Source: Rhodospirillum sp047263945 | GTDB taxonomy: Bacteria; Pseudomonadota; Alphaproteobacteria; Rhodospirillales; Rhodospirillaceae | Length of the DNA stretch: 64,000 nucleotides | Assembly (NCBI RefSeq): GCF_047263945.1 | Contig: NZ_JBLAVB010000003.1 | Span: forward strand, 310,001 to 374,000 | Direction: 5' to 3' | In this document: positions 41,224 to 49,688 of the stretch, piece by piece | Layout: every line of letters begins with the position of its first letter | Position numbering within the stretch: the stretch's first letter is position 1 | Position numbers and translations under genes: made by a program | Notes under the pieces: generated by a model | What the model saw: only the letters and a program-made list of their open reading frames with translations | Told to the model about the DNA's origin: nothing | The model's database searches: none

Positions 41224-42153
41224 ATGCGGTATCGCTTGCCGCCTCTGTCGACCCTGCGCCTGTTCGAGGCTGCGGGGCGTCACGGCAGTTTCAAGAGGGC
41301 TGCGGAAGAATTGGGGCTGACCCCCAGCGCCGTGAGCCATGGATTGCAAACCCTGGAGGACTGGCTGGGCGTCATGCTCTTTGCCCGCACCCCCAAGGGG
41401 CCGGTCCTGACCCCGGCGGGGGAAGCCTATCTGACCGCCGTAGAGCAATCCCTGTCGACCCTGGGCGCGGCAACGGAAAGTCTGCCGGGGCGGGCACCCC
41501 GGGGGATCCTGCGGATTTCCAGCGCGCCAACGGTGTCGCTGACCTGGCTGCTCCCTCGCCTGAACCGCTATTTGGAGGCCAACCCGGACCTGACCGTGGC
41601 CATCGACACCTCCCACCGGCGGGTGGACTTTCCCCTGGATGATTTCGATCTCGCCCTGCGGGTGGGCAAGGGGGAGTGGCCCGGGGTGGTGTCGGACCTG
41701 TTGTTCGGCGAGCGCCTGATCCCCGTGGCGGCCCCCCATGTGGCCCAGGCCCTGCAACCTGGCCTTCTGGCCCTGGAGGGCGCAAGGCTGATCGAATTGA
41801 GCTCCGTGGAACGGGACTGGTCCGCCTGGAGCGAGTTGACGGGCTTCACCGTTCCCCCCGATGGTCCCCGATTGATGGTGGATACCCATGCCCAGGCCTA
41901 CGAGGCCGCCCGGTTGGGATTGGGAATCGCCCTGGGCCGCTTGCCCTATGTGGCGCCCGAACTGGAAAACGGCCATCTGGTACCGATTTTTGGGACCCCA
42001 GTGGACGCGGGCACGGGGGTTTGGGTCGTGCGCGGCGAGCTGCTTCGACCCGATCTGGAGGTCGAAGCCTTCGTTGCTTGGCTGAAGGGGGAGGCTAAGG
42101 TTATGAAAAATAAAGGGTATTTTATGGATGAAAAATTTCTCAGTACCGGGTGA
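41224..42153 (+). CDS. LysR-type transcriptional regulator (GcvA-like)
   Basis: 309 residues. LPPLSTLRLFEAAGRHGSFKRAAEELGLTPSAVSH (the HTH lies at AAEELGLTPSAVSHGLQ) opens the protein in the manner of GcvA and AmpR-type regulators. The effector domain has RGILRISSAPTVSLTWLLPRL and DLALRVGKGEWPG. It stands between the divergent ubiX unit (254 bp) and the GlxA-type regulator. The last 20 residues are Lys/Met rich and low GC, unlike the rest. Target genes cannot be named. Confidence 0.9.
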   Translation: MRYRLPPLSTLRLFEAAGRHGSFKRAAEELGLTPSAVSHGLQTLEDWLGVMLFARTPKGPVLTPAGEAYLTAVEQSLSTLGAATESLPGRAPRGILRISSAPTVSLTWLLPRLNRYLEANPDLTVAIDTSHRRVDFPLDDFDLALRVGKGEWPGVVSDLLFGERLIPVAAPHVAQALQPGLLALEGARLIELSSVERDWSAWSELTGFTVPPDGPRLMVDTHAQAYEAARLGLGIALGRLPYVAPELENGHLVPIFGTPVDAGTGVWVVRGELLRPDLEVEAFVAWLKGEAKVMKNKGYFMDEKFLSTG

Positions 42154-42328
42154 GAAAGAATTGATTTCCATACGGATCCGAATGTTGGACACTTTGTCTC
42201 GTGCTCGGCGAGCGGTGTTCCATCGGTGACCTGATGTCGTGACCAGTGGCCTCCAACCCATCGTTTTTGTTTCCGGCACAACCTTTGGACGGAAGTGACG
42301 TGACGGCTTGTTCGTCGCCCATGGTCCA

Positions 42329-42358
42329 CCCCCGGGACCCCATACCCCGGGGGTTTTT
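42329..42358 (+). terminator. Rho-independent terminator after the LysR gene
   Basis: CCCCCGGG and CCCCGGGGG form a stem around ACCCCATA, followed by TTTTTCTTTT. It lies 175 bp after the LysR stop; the space between (42154-42320) shows nothing recognisable. Confidence 0.8.
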
Positions 42359-42365
42359 CTTTTCT

Positions 42366-42458
42366 GGCCGGATCTGTGTCTCCTGATCCGGTTGGCCGGA
42401 TCTGTGTCTCCTGATCCGGTTGGCCGGATCTGTATCTCCTGATCCGGTTGGCCGGATC
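42366..42458. repeat. Three and a third tandem 28-bp repeats upstream of the GlxA-type gene
   Basis: Units start at 42366, 42394, 42422 and (partial) 42450, each GGCCGGATCTGTGTCTCCTG + ATCCGGTT. Every unit holds the dyad CCGGATC-N10-GATCCGG, and each junction holds GATCCGG-TTGG-CCGGATC, so the array alternates inverted arms. It lies 84 bp before the start of the AraC-type regulator at 42542. Either tandem operator sites or a slippage-prone repeat. Confidence 0.85.
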
Positions 42459-42541
42459 CGTGGGGTTGTTGGCCTTGTCGCCAAGGGGAGGTCCAGGCAG
42501 AGTCTCAAGGCAGTCTCCGCCAACAGTCTTGGACCTCGCCC

Positions 42542-43561
42542 ATGTCCTCCATCCGCGTCATTGCCGCCCATGTCTTCGATCAGGCCATGATCCTCGACGC
42601 AGTGGGACCCTTACAGGTGTTTTCCTCGGTCAACGATGAATTGGCCCTACGGGGGCAACCGCCCGCCTATCGGGTGTTGTTGACCGCCAACGCGCCCGGT
42701 CCGGTGACTACGTCCAGTGGCCTTCGCCTCCACGCCGATGGTGGTCTTGCCGATTGGCCGGATCTGGGATTGGACACCCTGCTGGTTTCCGGTGGGTGGG
42801 GCGTCGACGGGGCCGCAGCAGACGGAGTCCTGCTCGGTGCCTTGCGGGATCTGGAACCGCAGATCCGCCGTTTGGGGTCCATTTGCTCTGGTGCCTTGGT
42901 TCTGGCGGCTTCGGGGCTGTTGGACGGGCGTCCAGCCACCACCCATTGGAGCCGGGTGGAGCAATTGCAGCGGGAGTATCCTGCCGTGCGGGTTCTGGGG
43001 GACCGGTTGCACACCCATGCGCCGACCCCGGGGCCGGAGGGAGATCCGCATCTGTTCACCTCCGCCGGAGTGACGGCGGGAATTGACCTTGCCCTGTCCC
43101 TGGTCGAGGCGGATGTGGGACCCAATCTGGCCCGGGCTGCGGCCCGGCGGTTGGTCATGTTTCTGCGTCGCCCGGGCGGGCAAAATCAGTTCTCCGCCTT
43201 CCTGGAGCCGACCCTGGAGCGGGCGCCCCGCCTTGCCGAGCTGCTGGCCTGGATCCCGGGCAATCTGACCGCCGACCTGTCCCTGGAGGCCCTGGCCCAG
43301 CGGGCCAATATGTCCACCCGGAGTTTTTCCCGCCTGTTCCGCGATCAATTGGGCTCCACCCCGGCGGCCTATGTGGAGCGGGTCCGGGTGGAGGCAGCCC
43401 GGGCGGAATTGGCGGCCTCCGGTCCCGATGCCTCGGTGGGGGCTGTGGCCCGGGCTGCGGGGTTCGGCCATCCGGAAACCATGCGGCGGGCCTTCCACCG
43501 GTACTTGGGGGTGGGTCCCAGCGATTATGCCGCCCGCTTTGGGTCGACACTGGCACCGTAG
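42542..43561 (+). CDS. GlxA/FtrA-type transcriptional regulator (DJ-1/PfpI + AraC HTH)
   Basis: 339 residues. The N-terminal two thirds is a DJ-1/PfpI-like amidotransferase-fold domain (LDAVGPLQVFSSVN; nucleophile-elbow position GSICSGALVLAASGLLDG). The C-terminal third has two AraC HTH units: LEALAQRANMSTRSFSRLFRDQLG and VGAVARAAGFGHPETMRRAFHRYLG. Such regulators sense amines or other small ligands. The tandem dyads just upstream could be its own sites, and the MFS gene follows by 62 bp as a possible target. Confidence 0.92.
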   Translation: MSSIRVIAAHVFDQAMILDAVGPLQVFSSVNDELALRGQPPAYRVLLTANAPGPVTTSSGLRLHADGGLADWPDLGLDTLLVSGGWGVDGAAADGVLLGALRDLEPQIRRLGSICSGALVLAASGLLDGRPATTHWSRVEQLQREYPAVRVLGDRLHTHAPTPGPEGDPHLFTSAGVTAGIDLALSLVEADVGPNLARAAARRLVMFLRRPGGQNQFSAFLEPTLERAPRLAELLAWIPGNLTADLSLEALAQRANMSTRSFSRLFRDQLGSTPAAYVERVRVEAARAELAASGPDASVGAVARAAGFGHPETMRRAFHRYLGVGPSDYAARFGSTLAP

Positions 43562-43622
43562 TTCCGCCTCTGGCCCCACCGCCAACTCTGATGTCCCTTT
43601 TCCCTTCGGAGGAGATCTGCCC

Positions 43623-44807
43623 GTGATCCGCTCCCCGCATGTCATTCTGTTCGTCGCCCAGGCGCTATACTGGAGTTGTTCGATTATCGGTATCACCGTG
43701 ACGACCCTGGTGGGGAGGGAATTGACCTCGATCCCCGCCTTGGCCACTCTGCCCGTTGCCTTGCTGGTGGGGGGATCCCTGCTCTCGGTTCATCCCCTGT
43801 CGATTTTCATGCAACGCCATGGTCGCCGGGTTGGATTCCTGTTTGGCGCGGCTGCGGGGGGTGGTGGCGCTTTGATCGCGGCCTTGGCCGTGGAAGGGCG
43901 GAATTTTCCTCTGTTTTGTTTAGGGGCGGCCTTGATTGGCGCCTATCAGGCCTCGGCCATGTTCTACCGGTTTGCTGCGGTGGATGCCGCGCCGCCGGAT
44001 CGGGCCGGGCGGGCCACGGCCTTTGTTCTTGCCGGGGGGGTGGTTGCCGCCCTGTTTGGCCCCACATTGGCCGTTTGGTCCCGGGATCTGACGGCCTTTC
44101 CGTTCCAGGGAGCCTATCTTGTTACGGCGGGCTTGGCCTGCTTGGGTGTCCTGGTCTTGATTGCCGCACCGGAGGGGCGCATTCCTGGCAATCATGTCGG
44201 AGGATGGTCCGCGGCGAAGGCCCTGCTGGCCCGACCGGGGATCCGCGCGGCCCTTTTGATCACGGCGAGTGGGCATGGGGTCATGATCCTTGTGATGACC
44301 GCAACACCTTTGGCAATGGCCTTTTGCTCCTTTCCCCTCAGCCAGTCGGCTGAAGTCATCCAGTGGCACGTCCTGGGGATGTTTCTACCGGGGTTCGTGA
44401 GTGGCCGTCTGGTGGACCGACTGGGTCCCGTCGCTGTTGCTCTGGTTGGAGGCCTGCTTCTCATGGCGAGTGTCGGCGTCGCCCTCACGGGGCTGGAGTT
44501 CGGATATTTCCTGCTGTCATCCCTTCTCCTTGGTATCGGGTGGAATTTGATGATGGTGGCCGGAACGACCCTGCTTGGGAAGGCTCACACTCCCGAGGAG
44601 CGGGGCAATGCCCAGGGTCTCATGGAACTGGCCAATGGGGCCATGGCGGCAACGGCGTCCTTCGCCTCGGGTGCGGCGTTGGCCGGTGCGGGTTGGTCTC
44701 TTATCAATATGGGGGTTGCGCCTGTCTTGGTGTTGGTGGCGCTGGTCGCATGGTTTCAATTGTCCGGTACCGGGCGAACCGTTACTGAGTCGGCGGGGGA
44801 ACCCTGA
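43623..44807 (+). CDS. Major facilitator superfamily transporter
   Basis: 394 residues from GTG 43623, preceded by a GGAGGA site at 43607; a longer frame starts at 43371 inside the regulator gene. About twelve membrane segments, with MFS signature-like RHGRRVGFLFGAAAGG after segment 2 and PPDRAGRATAFVLAGGV later. It may be the export or uptake target of the neighbouring GlxA-type regulator. Its 3' end overlaps the convergent lipoprotein gene by 26 bp. Substrate unknown. Confidence 0.88.
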   Translation: MIRSPHVILFVAQALYWSCSIIGITVTTLVGRELTSIPALATLPVALLVGGSLLSVHPLSIFMQRHGRRVGFLFGAAAGGGGALIAALAVEGRNFPLFCLGAALIGAYQASAMFYRFAAVDAAPPDRAGRATAFVLAGGVVAALFGPTLAVWSRDLTAFPFQGAYLVTAGLACLGVLVLIAAPEGRIPGNHVGGWSAAKALLARPGIRAALLITASGHGVMILVMTATPLAMAFCSFPLSQSAEVIQWHVLGMFLPGFVSGRLVDRLGPVAVALVGGLLLMASVGVALTGLEFGYFLLSSLLLGIGWNLMMVAGTTLLGKAHTPEERGNAQGLMELANGAMAATASFASGAALAGAGWSLINMGVAPVLVLVALVAWFQLSGTGRTVTESAGEP

Positions 44808-45417
44808 TGACAGAGGGAGGGCCTTCCTGACCAGGGAAGGTGCGGGCCGCCGCGCGGAGAAGGATGGGCAAGGCGGCGCGGTCATCGGGGGAGAGGTCTT
44901 GTCGTTCCAATCGCAGCTCGTTGACCGGACGCAGATCGCCGGGGTCCTGGTCTCCCAGGTCTGCTCCGTTGTGCAAGGTCATAACCAGCCAATGGCGATA
45001 GACGGTCCGGGTGAAGGTCCGGCTTTCCCAGGGATCCTCGAAGAAGGGGGGCCGCCCGGGCCGGAGGCGTCCGACCATCACCGGGCGTTCATAGGTGTCC
45101 AAGAGGGGGCCGTCGGTGCCATGGGTGAAGGATACCACCCAGGGAGCTGGGGTGATATCCGTTCCATTCTGTTCCAAGATCGTCGCGCCCATGGCCTGGA
45201 GCTCTCCGGCCAAACGACTCCGGGCCCGATCCCATTCCAGGCTTGCAGCCTGGGCGCCCCTGGGCCGGATGGCGAGGGTCAAGCCCGCCAGGCTTTTGGG
45301 CGTGCCCGGATCCACATAAGCAGTCATCAGCGCCTGCTCCATGGGGGGAGCACAGGCGGCAGCGAGAAGGAGTGTGGCCGCGAAGAGGGCGCCCACAAGG
45401 CGTTGCACCCGAATCAT
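44782..45417 (-). CDS. Putative lipoprotein of unknown function
   Basis: 211 residues from MIRVQRLVGALFAATLLLAAACAPP, a lipoprotein signal with lipobox LAAAC; the mature chain would begin at that Cys (about 25). The mature part includes SLAGLTLAIRPRGAQAA, an ILEQNGTDI stretch and RHWLVMTLHNGADLGDQDP; the layout recalls small lipoproteins of the DUF4136 type, but I do not claim that. The open frame to 45627 runs through the unstructured upstream region. It converges with the MFS gene. Confidence 0.65.
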   Translation of the reverse strand: MIRVQRLVGALFAATLLLAAACAPPMEQALMTAYVDPGTPKSLAGLTLAIRPRGAQAASLEWDRARSRLAGELQAMGATILEQNGTDITPAPWVVSFTHGTDGPLLDTYERPVMVGRLRPGRPPFFEDPWESRTFTRTVYRHWLVMTLHNGADLGDQDPGDLRPVNELRLERQDLSPDDRAALPILLRAAARTFPGQEGPPSVIRVPPPTQ

Positions 45418-45670
45418 GGTGCAAGGGTCTGCCCTCGTCGTGGCGATTTCAAGGTCTTTTCGGTTGCTGTGATGGTCATCCATGACCTTGGCCGGAGGGG
45501 CCCCCTTGCCGATGGCGCTGCCGGAGTGTTTTCCCGAGGTTTCCCCTGTGCCTGGGGGGGCGAAGCGACGGAGAAGCCCTTGCGGGAAGCGGGCCTGCGC
45601 GAGGGGATGCCGGAAACCCTCGGACATGGGCCAGCGTCCGGCCGGAAACGCTACTTTTCCGGATTCCGCT

Positions 45671-45699
45671 TTGGCGCGGGATCAATGCTTGGCTATACT
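45671..45699 (+). promoter_or_regulatory. Promoter candidate for the pentapeptide-repeat gene
   Basis: TTGGCG (45671-45676), a 17-bp spacer and TATACT (45694-45699) form a good sigma-70-type promoter 30 bp before the ATG at 45729. The rest of the 311-bp gap 45418-45728 shows no gene or repeat. Confidence 0.55.
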
Positions 45700-45728
45700 C
45701 ACGGAGTCCCGCAACAGTCCCGTGATCC

Positions 45729-46883
45729 ATGGATAAAGTCTCTCTTCTCAGGTCCCTAGAAGCACACCGCCGCTGGCTCGCCGGAGAGCGGGACGGGAAG
45801 CGTGCCGATTTGTCAGGTGAGGATCTGCGCGGTCATGGGTTTTGGGGCGCGGATCTGCGTCAGGTTATCCTCAGGGAAGCGGATCTGTCGGGCTGCAATC
45901 TCGCCCAGACGGATCTGACCGGGGCCGATTTATTCAAGGCCAAGCTCGACCGCACGGATTTGCGGGGCGCGCGCTTGGCTGAGGCCGAATTGCGCGGGGT
46001 CTCGATGACTGGGGCGAAGCTCGCCGGATGCGACCTGACCGGGCAGAATTTTCGTCGGGGTTTGCGCTTCGATGGGGAGGGAGAGGCAAAGTCGGTGCCC
46101 CAGGACCTGTCCGGGGCCGATTTCTCCGGGGCGAATCTCACCGGTGTCGATGCCACGGGGGCGGACCTGTCCGGCGCCATCCTGTCCAACGCCCGCCTGG
46201 ACCATGCCAATCTGGCCGAAGCGGATTGCAGTGGCGCCGACTTGTCGGGTGCGACTCTGAATGGGGCCACCTTGGCCAATGCCAACCTGCGAAGCGCCCG
46301 TCTGGTGGGCGCCAACCTTGGCGGAACGGACTTCAGTGGTGCCAGCCTGTCCTTGGCTGACCTGTCCGGTGTGGATATGGGAACCTCCAGCCTTGCCGGA
46401 GCCGATTTGGTGGGGGCCCTGCTTGAAGGCGCTGTCCTGCCCGAAAAGGGCGAGGTGGAGCAAGCCCTGGTGGGTAAGGCTCTGGAACGACATCTTGCTT
46501 GGTTGATGAATGGGGCGGGCACGGCGGCCGATTTGTCCGGCATGGATCTGTCCGGCATGGACCTGTCCGGATCCAACCTGGCCGGGGCCAATCTTGCAGG
46601 GGCCTTCCTCGCCCGGGTCTCCCTGCGCGGAGCCAGTCTTGTTCTGGCCGACCTGTCTGGTGCCGTGCTGACCGGAGCAGATCTGCGGGACGCGGATTTG
46701 CGCGGGGCCAGCTTGAAGGATACGGATCTGACCGGGGCTCACCTGAGGGGGGCGCGGACAGGGGAAGCCGAGTTGCTGGCCGGGGGCGGAACCGCCAAAG
46801 GGCGGATCGTATCGACGGATTTTACGGATGCCTGGGGACGGGACAAGCTGCTCTCGCCCCCCGATGGGGAAGAAATACCATGA
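45729..46883 (+). CDS. Pentapeptide-repeat protein
   Basis: 384 residues. After a short N-terminal helix (VSLLRSLEAHRRWLAGERDGKRADL) come two blocks of A(D/N)LxX repeats, about 30-215 and 255-355, such as ADLSGCNLAQTDLTGADL. A linker (about 220-255, EKGEVEQALVGKALERHLAWLMNG) resembles the N-terminal helix, so the protein looks like a duplicated unit, each with its own helix and repeat block. It would fold as two right-handed quadrilateral beta-helices. It is coupled by an ATGA overlap to the CheD-like gene. Confidence 0.92.
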   Translation: MDKVSLLRSLEAHRRWLAGERDGKRADLSGEDLRGHGFWGADLRQVILREADLSGCNLAQTDLTGADLFKAKLDRTDLRGARLAEAELRGVSMTGAKLAGCDLTGQNFRRGLRFDGEGEAKSVPQDLSGADFSGANLTGVDATGADLSGAILSNARLDHANLAEADCSGADLSGATLNGATLANANLRSARLVGANLGGTDFSGASLSLADLSGVDMGTSSLAGADLVGALLEGAVLPEKGEVEQALVGKALERHLAWLMNGAGTAADLSGMDLSGMDLSGSNLAGANLAGAFLARVSLRGASLVLADLSGAVLTGADLRDADLRGASLKDTDLTGAHLRGARTGEAELLAGGGTAKGRIVSTDFTDAWGRDKLLSPPDGEEIP

Positions 46884-47536
46884 CGGGAAAGTCCCCTAAA
46901 GCCCAGTCTCCTGGTGGCCAGTCTTCCCCCGCGCCACCGCGCCGCCGGGTCCTGGATCCGCGCACGGGAGTGATTATCGTCCGGGTTCAGCGGGGCGAGC
47001 ACCATGTGTCCCAAGCCCCGGACGAGGTTCTGTCTGCAGAAGTGGCATCCAGCGTTTCCCTGTGTTGTCGGGATCCCAAGCGCAATATCGGCGGTATGGT
47101 TTGCCTTCTATTACCCGCTGCCGATCCGGAACCGGGGGGCGATCCATCGGACGAACAGGACTTGAGTGTCTTCATCGAACGCTACGGGGCCCATCTGCTG
47201 GAACGCCTGTTCGTGGAACTGGAAAAGCGGGGGTGTCGCAAGACTCGCCTGGAAGCCAAGGTTTTCGGAGGCGCTGTTCGGGAAGGGTATGACTCTGCGG
47301 CTGGGCCGCGCACTCTGGCGTTCATCAATCGCTACCTGGAGGACTGGGGGATCCCCGTTTCAGAACGAATCACCGGTGGGCGGCAGGTACGACGGGTCCA
47401 ATATTTCCCGGTTACCGGAAAGGCCCGGGTCATGGTTCTCGACGACAGCAGAGCCCCCGCAGCGACCGCGCTGGAGCTTCGCCGCTCGCCGATCATGCGC
47501 CTGGAAGCGGATGGCGCGGTGGAGATCTGGGATTAG
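46880..47536 (+). CDS. CheD homologue lacking catalytic Cys and His
   Basis: 218 residues. CheD features are GVIIVRVQRGEHHVSQAPDEVLSAE, DPKRNIGGMVCLLLP, ERYGAHLLERLFVELEKRGC, RLEAKVFGGA and INRYLEDWGIPV. CheD enzymes deamidate chemoreceptor glutamines with a Thr-Cys-His set. Here the Cys position is Ser58 (ASSV for GSCV), the His position is Cys75, and the Thr position is Ser52. Deamidase activity by the known mechanism is therefore not expected; a binding or scaffold role is possible. The extra N-terminus (1-25) is low-complexity Pro/Ser. It is coupled to the pentapeptide-repeat gene; no che genes are nearby. Confidence 0.8.
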   Translation: MTGKSPKAQSPGGQSSPAPPRRRVLDPRTGVIIVRVQRGEHHVSQAPDEVLSAEVASSVSLCCRDPKRNIGGMVCLLLPAADPEPGGDPSDEQDLSVFIERYGAHLLERLFVELEKRGCRKTRLEAKVFGGAVREGYDSAAGPRTLAFINRYLEDWGIPVSERITGGRQVRRVQYFPVTGKARVMVLDDSRAPAATALELRRSPIMRLEADGAVEIWD

Positions 47537-47622
47537 AGCAAATCCCGAGCAATCTGGAACAGATTGTGACGGGCGGAACGCACACCGTAGGCATGACGGT
47601 TTGCTTCAATGTCGGAGGTTTA

Positions 47623-47660
47623 GAGCATATTGCGTGAATCACATTTCACGCAATATGCTC
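47623..47660. repeat. Perfect 16-bp palindrome
   Basis: GAGCATATTGCGTGAA and TTCACGCAATATGCTC surround TCACAT. It lies 87 bp after the CheD-like gene in the 308-bp gap to the small gene at 47845. Smaller imperfect inverted bases precede it near 47537-47570. No T tract is present. Confidence 0.8.
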
Positions 47661-47844
47661 TGGAGTGTCTTCGATATCACAGCGGTTTTTGACAAAGTGA
47701 GAAAGCCGCATTTTTTTGGCGGATAAGAATAACCCTCTTCCATATGGGACTAATTTGGTCCAAAATGCTTTCTGCCGGGATGCGGGAGGGGCCGTGTCCT
47801 GGCGGACACCAGAGCCAATGGATGATCGAAGAGGGGATAAAGAG

Positions 47845-48036
47845 ATGAGTGCTGAAGAGCTGAAAGCCGAGATCAAGAAATTGAGCGCCCGCGCCACTCA
47901 ATCCAAGATGGACCTGCACGACCTGTCCGAGGAGTTGCCCATCGGTTGGCAAACGATCAAGGAGCAGGCGGAGGCCACCTATAAGGCTTATGAAGCTCTG
48001 GAGGCCAAGCGAGCCGAACTGAAGGCCTTGGGGTAA
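47845..48036 (+). CDS. DUF683 / CCE_0567-type small protein
   Basis: 63 residues from ATG 47845, preceded by GGGGATAAAGAG. The sequence MSAEELKAEIKKLSARATQ, KMDLHDLSEELPIGWQTI and YKAYEALEAKR is a two-helix hairpin and matches the DUF683/CCE_0567 group, a small metal-binding dimer usually encoded in nif clusters next to nifX. No other nif gene is in this window, so it is isolated here. An open frame upstream to 47716 is less protein-like. Confidence 0.75.
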   Translation: MSAEELKAEIKKLSARATQSKMDLHDLSEELPIGWQTIKEQAEATYKAYEALEAKRAELKALG

Positions 48037-48089
48037 AGCCGAACCAGAGTGATTGATAGCAGGGCACAGGGTAGGGGGTGTTTCCCGTC

Positions 48090-48250
48090 ACGGGGCTTTG
48101 CCCCGTCCCCCCCCTTTTTGGCGAGGCCGAGGCCGAAAGGCCCCAGACCCCGGGCTCTTATTGATAAAAGAAAAATGGGGGTTTGGGGGCATATGCCCCC
48201 AAATGGGCTTGGGCAATCGCCCAAAAAAGACGAGACACTGTCTTGTACTG
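48090..48250 (+). repeat. Composite GC-hairpin repeat, copy 5
   Basis: The most complete copy. ACGGGGCTTTGCCCCGT, GGCCGAAAGGCC, CAGACC, an A-rich run, GGGGGCATATGCCCCC, TTGGGCAATCGCCCAA and AAAAAAGACGAGACACTGTC follow in order, plus orientation, 54 bp after the stop of the small gene. It occupies most of the 383-bp gap 48037-48419 with the next entry. Confidence 0.85.
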
Positions 48251-48279
48251 TGGATCTATAGATCAGGCGAGATGCTCTA

Positions 48280-48379
48280 GAGTGAAACTGGATCAGCTTG
48301 AGTCAAGCTGATCCAGTTTCACTCTCATTATATAGATTTTAGAGTATCTTCGCGACCCAACTTGATCTCGGAATACTCT
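48280..48379. repeat. Long palindrome plus shortened copy of the 32431 repeat
   Basis: 48280-48324 is a near-perfect hairpin with 22-bp arms (outer part GAGTGAAACTGG / CCAGTTTCACTC) and a one-base loop. It runs into 48317-48379, which copies 32431-32514 but lacks 21 bases in the middle, so the second palindrome here has lost one arm. The shared 36-base start is identical. Confidence 0.85.
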
Positions 48380-48419
48380 AAGGCCGGGGGGGCTGTGTGG
48401 TGCGCGCCTCTGGGAGGGA

Positions 48420-49688
48420 TTAACTGGAGAAGTCCCGGCGTTGGGCAGATAAACCTGCGGCATTGAGGGCGTCGAGAATTTCCGTCAGGTGGCTATGGTC
48501 CCTGGCTTCCAGGATCACCCTCAGCTCCGTGGCCTTAACGGAGATATCTGCGGTCAACCGTTCATGGCGGACCTCGACGATGTTGCCGCCGGCCGCGCCG
48601 ATGACCGTCGCGACCTTGGCGAGTTGACCAGGGCGGTCCCCCACTTGAATGGACAGATGGGCAATACGGCCTTCGCGCACCAGACCGCGCATGATGACCG
48701 AGGCCATGATCCTGGGGTCGATGTTCCCACCGGTCAGGACCAAACCGACCGAGCGGCCCTTGAACCGCTCTGGCTCGGCCAGAAGGGCGGCAAGAGGGGT
48801 GGCTCCGGCGCCCTCCGAGACGGTTTTTTCCACGGTGAAATAGAGATTGATGGCAGCTTCTATGGCGGGTTCATCGACCAGAAGGATGTCAGACACCAAT
48901 CGCCGCAACAGGGGCAGGGTTCGCGATCCCGGTTCTTTGACGGCGATGCCCTCGGCCACCGTCACCGCACCCGCTGGGCGGGGAAGCCCCTTGAGGGCGT
49001 TATGGGCGGCCGGGTATTGGGCGGATTGGACGCCGATCAGTTCGATCTCCGGCTTTATTCCCTTGGCGGCGACGGCCATGCCCGCCAACAGTCCCCCTCC
49101 TCCGACCGGAGCCACCAGGACCTCCAGGTCCGGGGCGTCCTCCAGCATTTCCAGGGCCACGGTGCCTTGACCGGCAATGATCAGGGGGTCGTCGTAGGGG
49201 TGGATCAAGGTCAGGCCCTCAGCCGCGGCGATGCGCTCGGCCGCTTGGCGGGACTCGGCGACGGTTTCTCCCTCCAGTACAACCCGGGCGCCATGGGCGC
49301 GGGTGTGTTGGACCTTTACGAAGGGGGTGTCCTCGGGCATGACGATTACGGCGGGAATCCCCATGCCTTTGGCATGGTAGGCCACGCCCTGGGCATGGTT
49401 GCCTGCGCTCATGGCGATGACACCGCAGACCCGTTGCGAGTCGCTCAGAGCGTTCAGGCGGTTGAGCGCTCCTCTTTCCTTGAAGGATGCGGTGAACTGG
49501 TGATTTTCAAATTTCACGTGGACCCGGGCACCGGTCAGGGCCGACAGGGTTCGGGACAGGTGAGTCGGTGTGCGCTGAATGGCAGGACCGATAACCCGTG
49601 CCGCAGCCTGAATGTCGGCAAGGGTCGGAGGTGGTTCCGGTGTTTCGGTGGGAGGCCAGGGAGAAGAGTGAGGCGCGTCCACGGGCAT
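48420..49688 (-). CDS. Threonine ammonia-lyase with C-terminal ACT domain
   Basis: 422 residues from ATG 49688. PLP-binding Lys70 is in TASFKERGALN; the glycine-rich phosphate loop is VGGGGLLAG. The C-terminal 75 residues (IAHLSIQVGDRPGQLAKVATVIGAAGGN) form an ACT domain, the arrangement of the single-ACT serine/threonine dehydratases related to TdcB and short IlvA forms. It makes 2-oxobutanoate for isoleucine synthesis or degrades Thr. The N-terminal 20 residues are Pro-rich. It stands alone, next to a 726-bp noncoding region. Confidence 0.92.
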   Translation of the reverse strand: MPVDAPHSSPWPPTETPEPPPTLADIQAAARVIGPAIQRTPTHLSRTLSALTGARVHVKFENHQFTASFKERGALNRLNALSDSQRVCGVIAMSAGNHAQGVAYHAKGMGIPAVIVMPEDTPFVKVQHTRAHGARVVLEGETVAESRQAAERIAAAEGLTLIHPYDDPLIIAGQGTVALEMLEDAPDLEVLVAPVGGGGLLAGMAVAAKGIKPEIELIGVQSAQYPAAHNALKGLPRPAGAVTVAEGIAVKEPGSRTLPLLRRLVSDILLVDEPAIEAAINLYFTVEKTVSEGAGATPLAALLAEPERFKGRSVGLVLTGGNIDPRIMASVIMRGLVREGRIAHLSIQVGDRPGQLAKVATVIGAAGGNIVEVRHERLTADISVKATELRVILEARDHSHLTEILDALNAAGLSAQRRDFSS

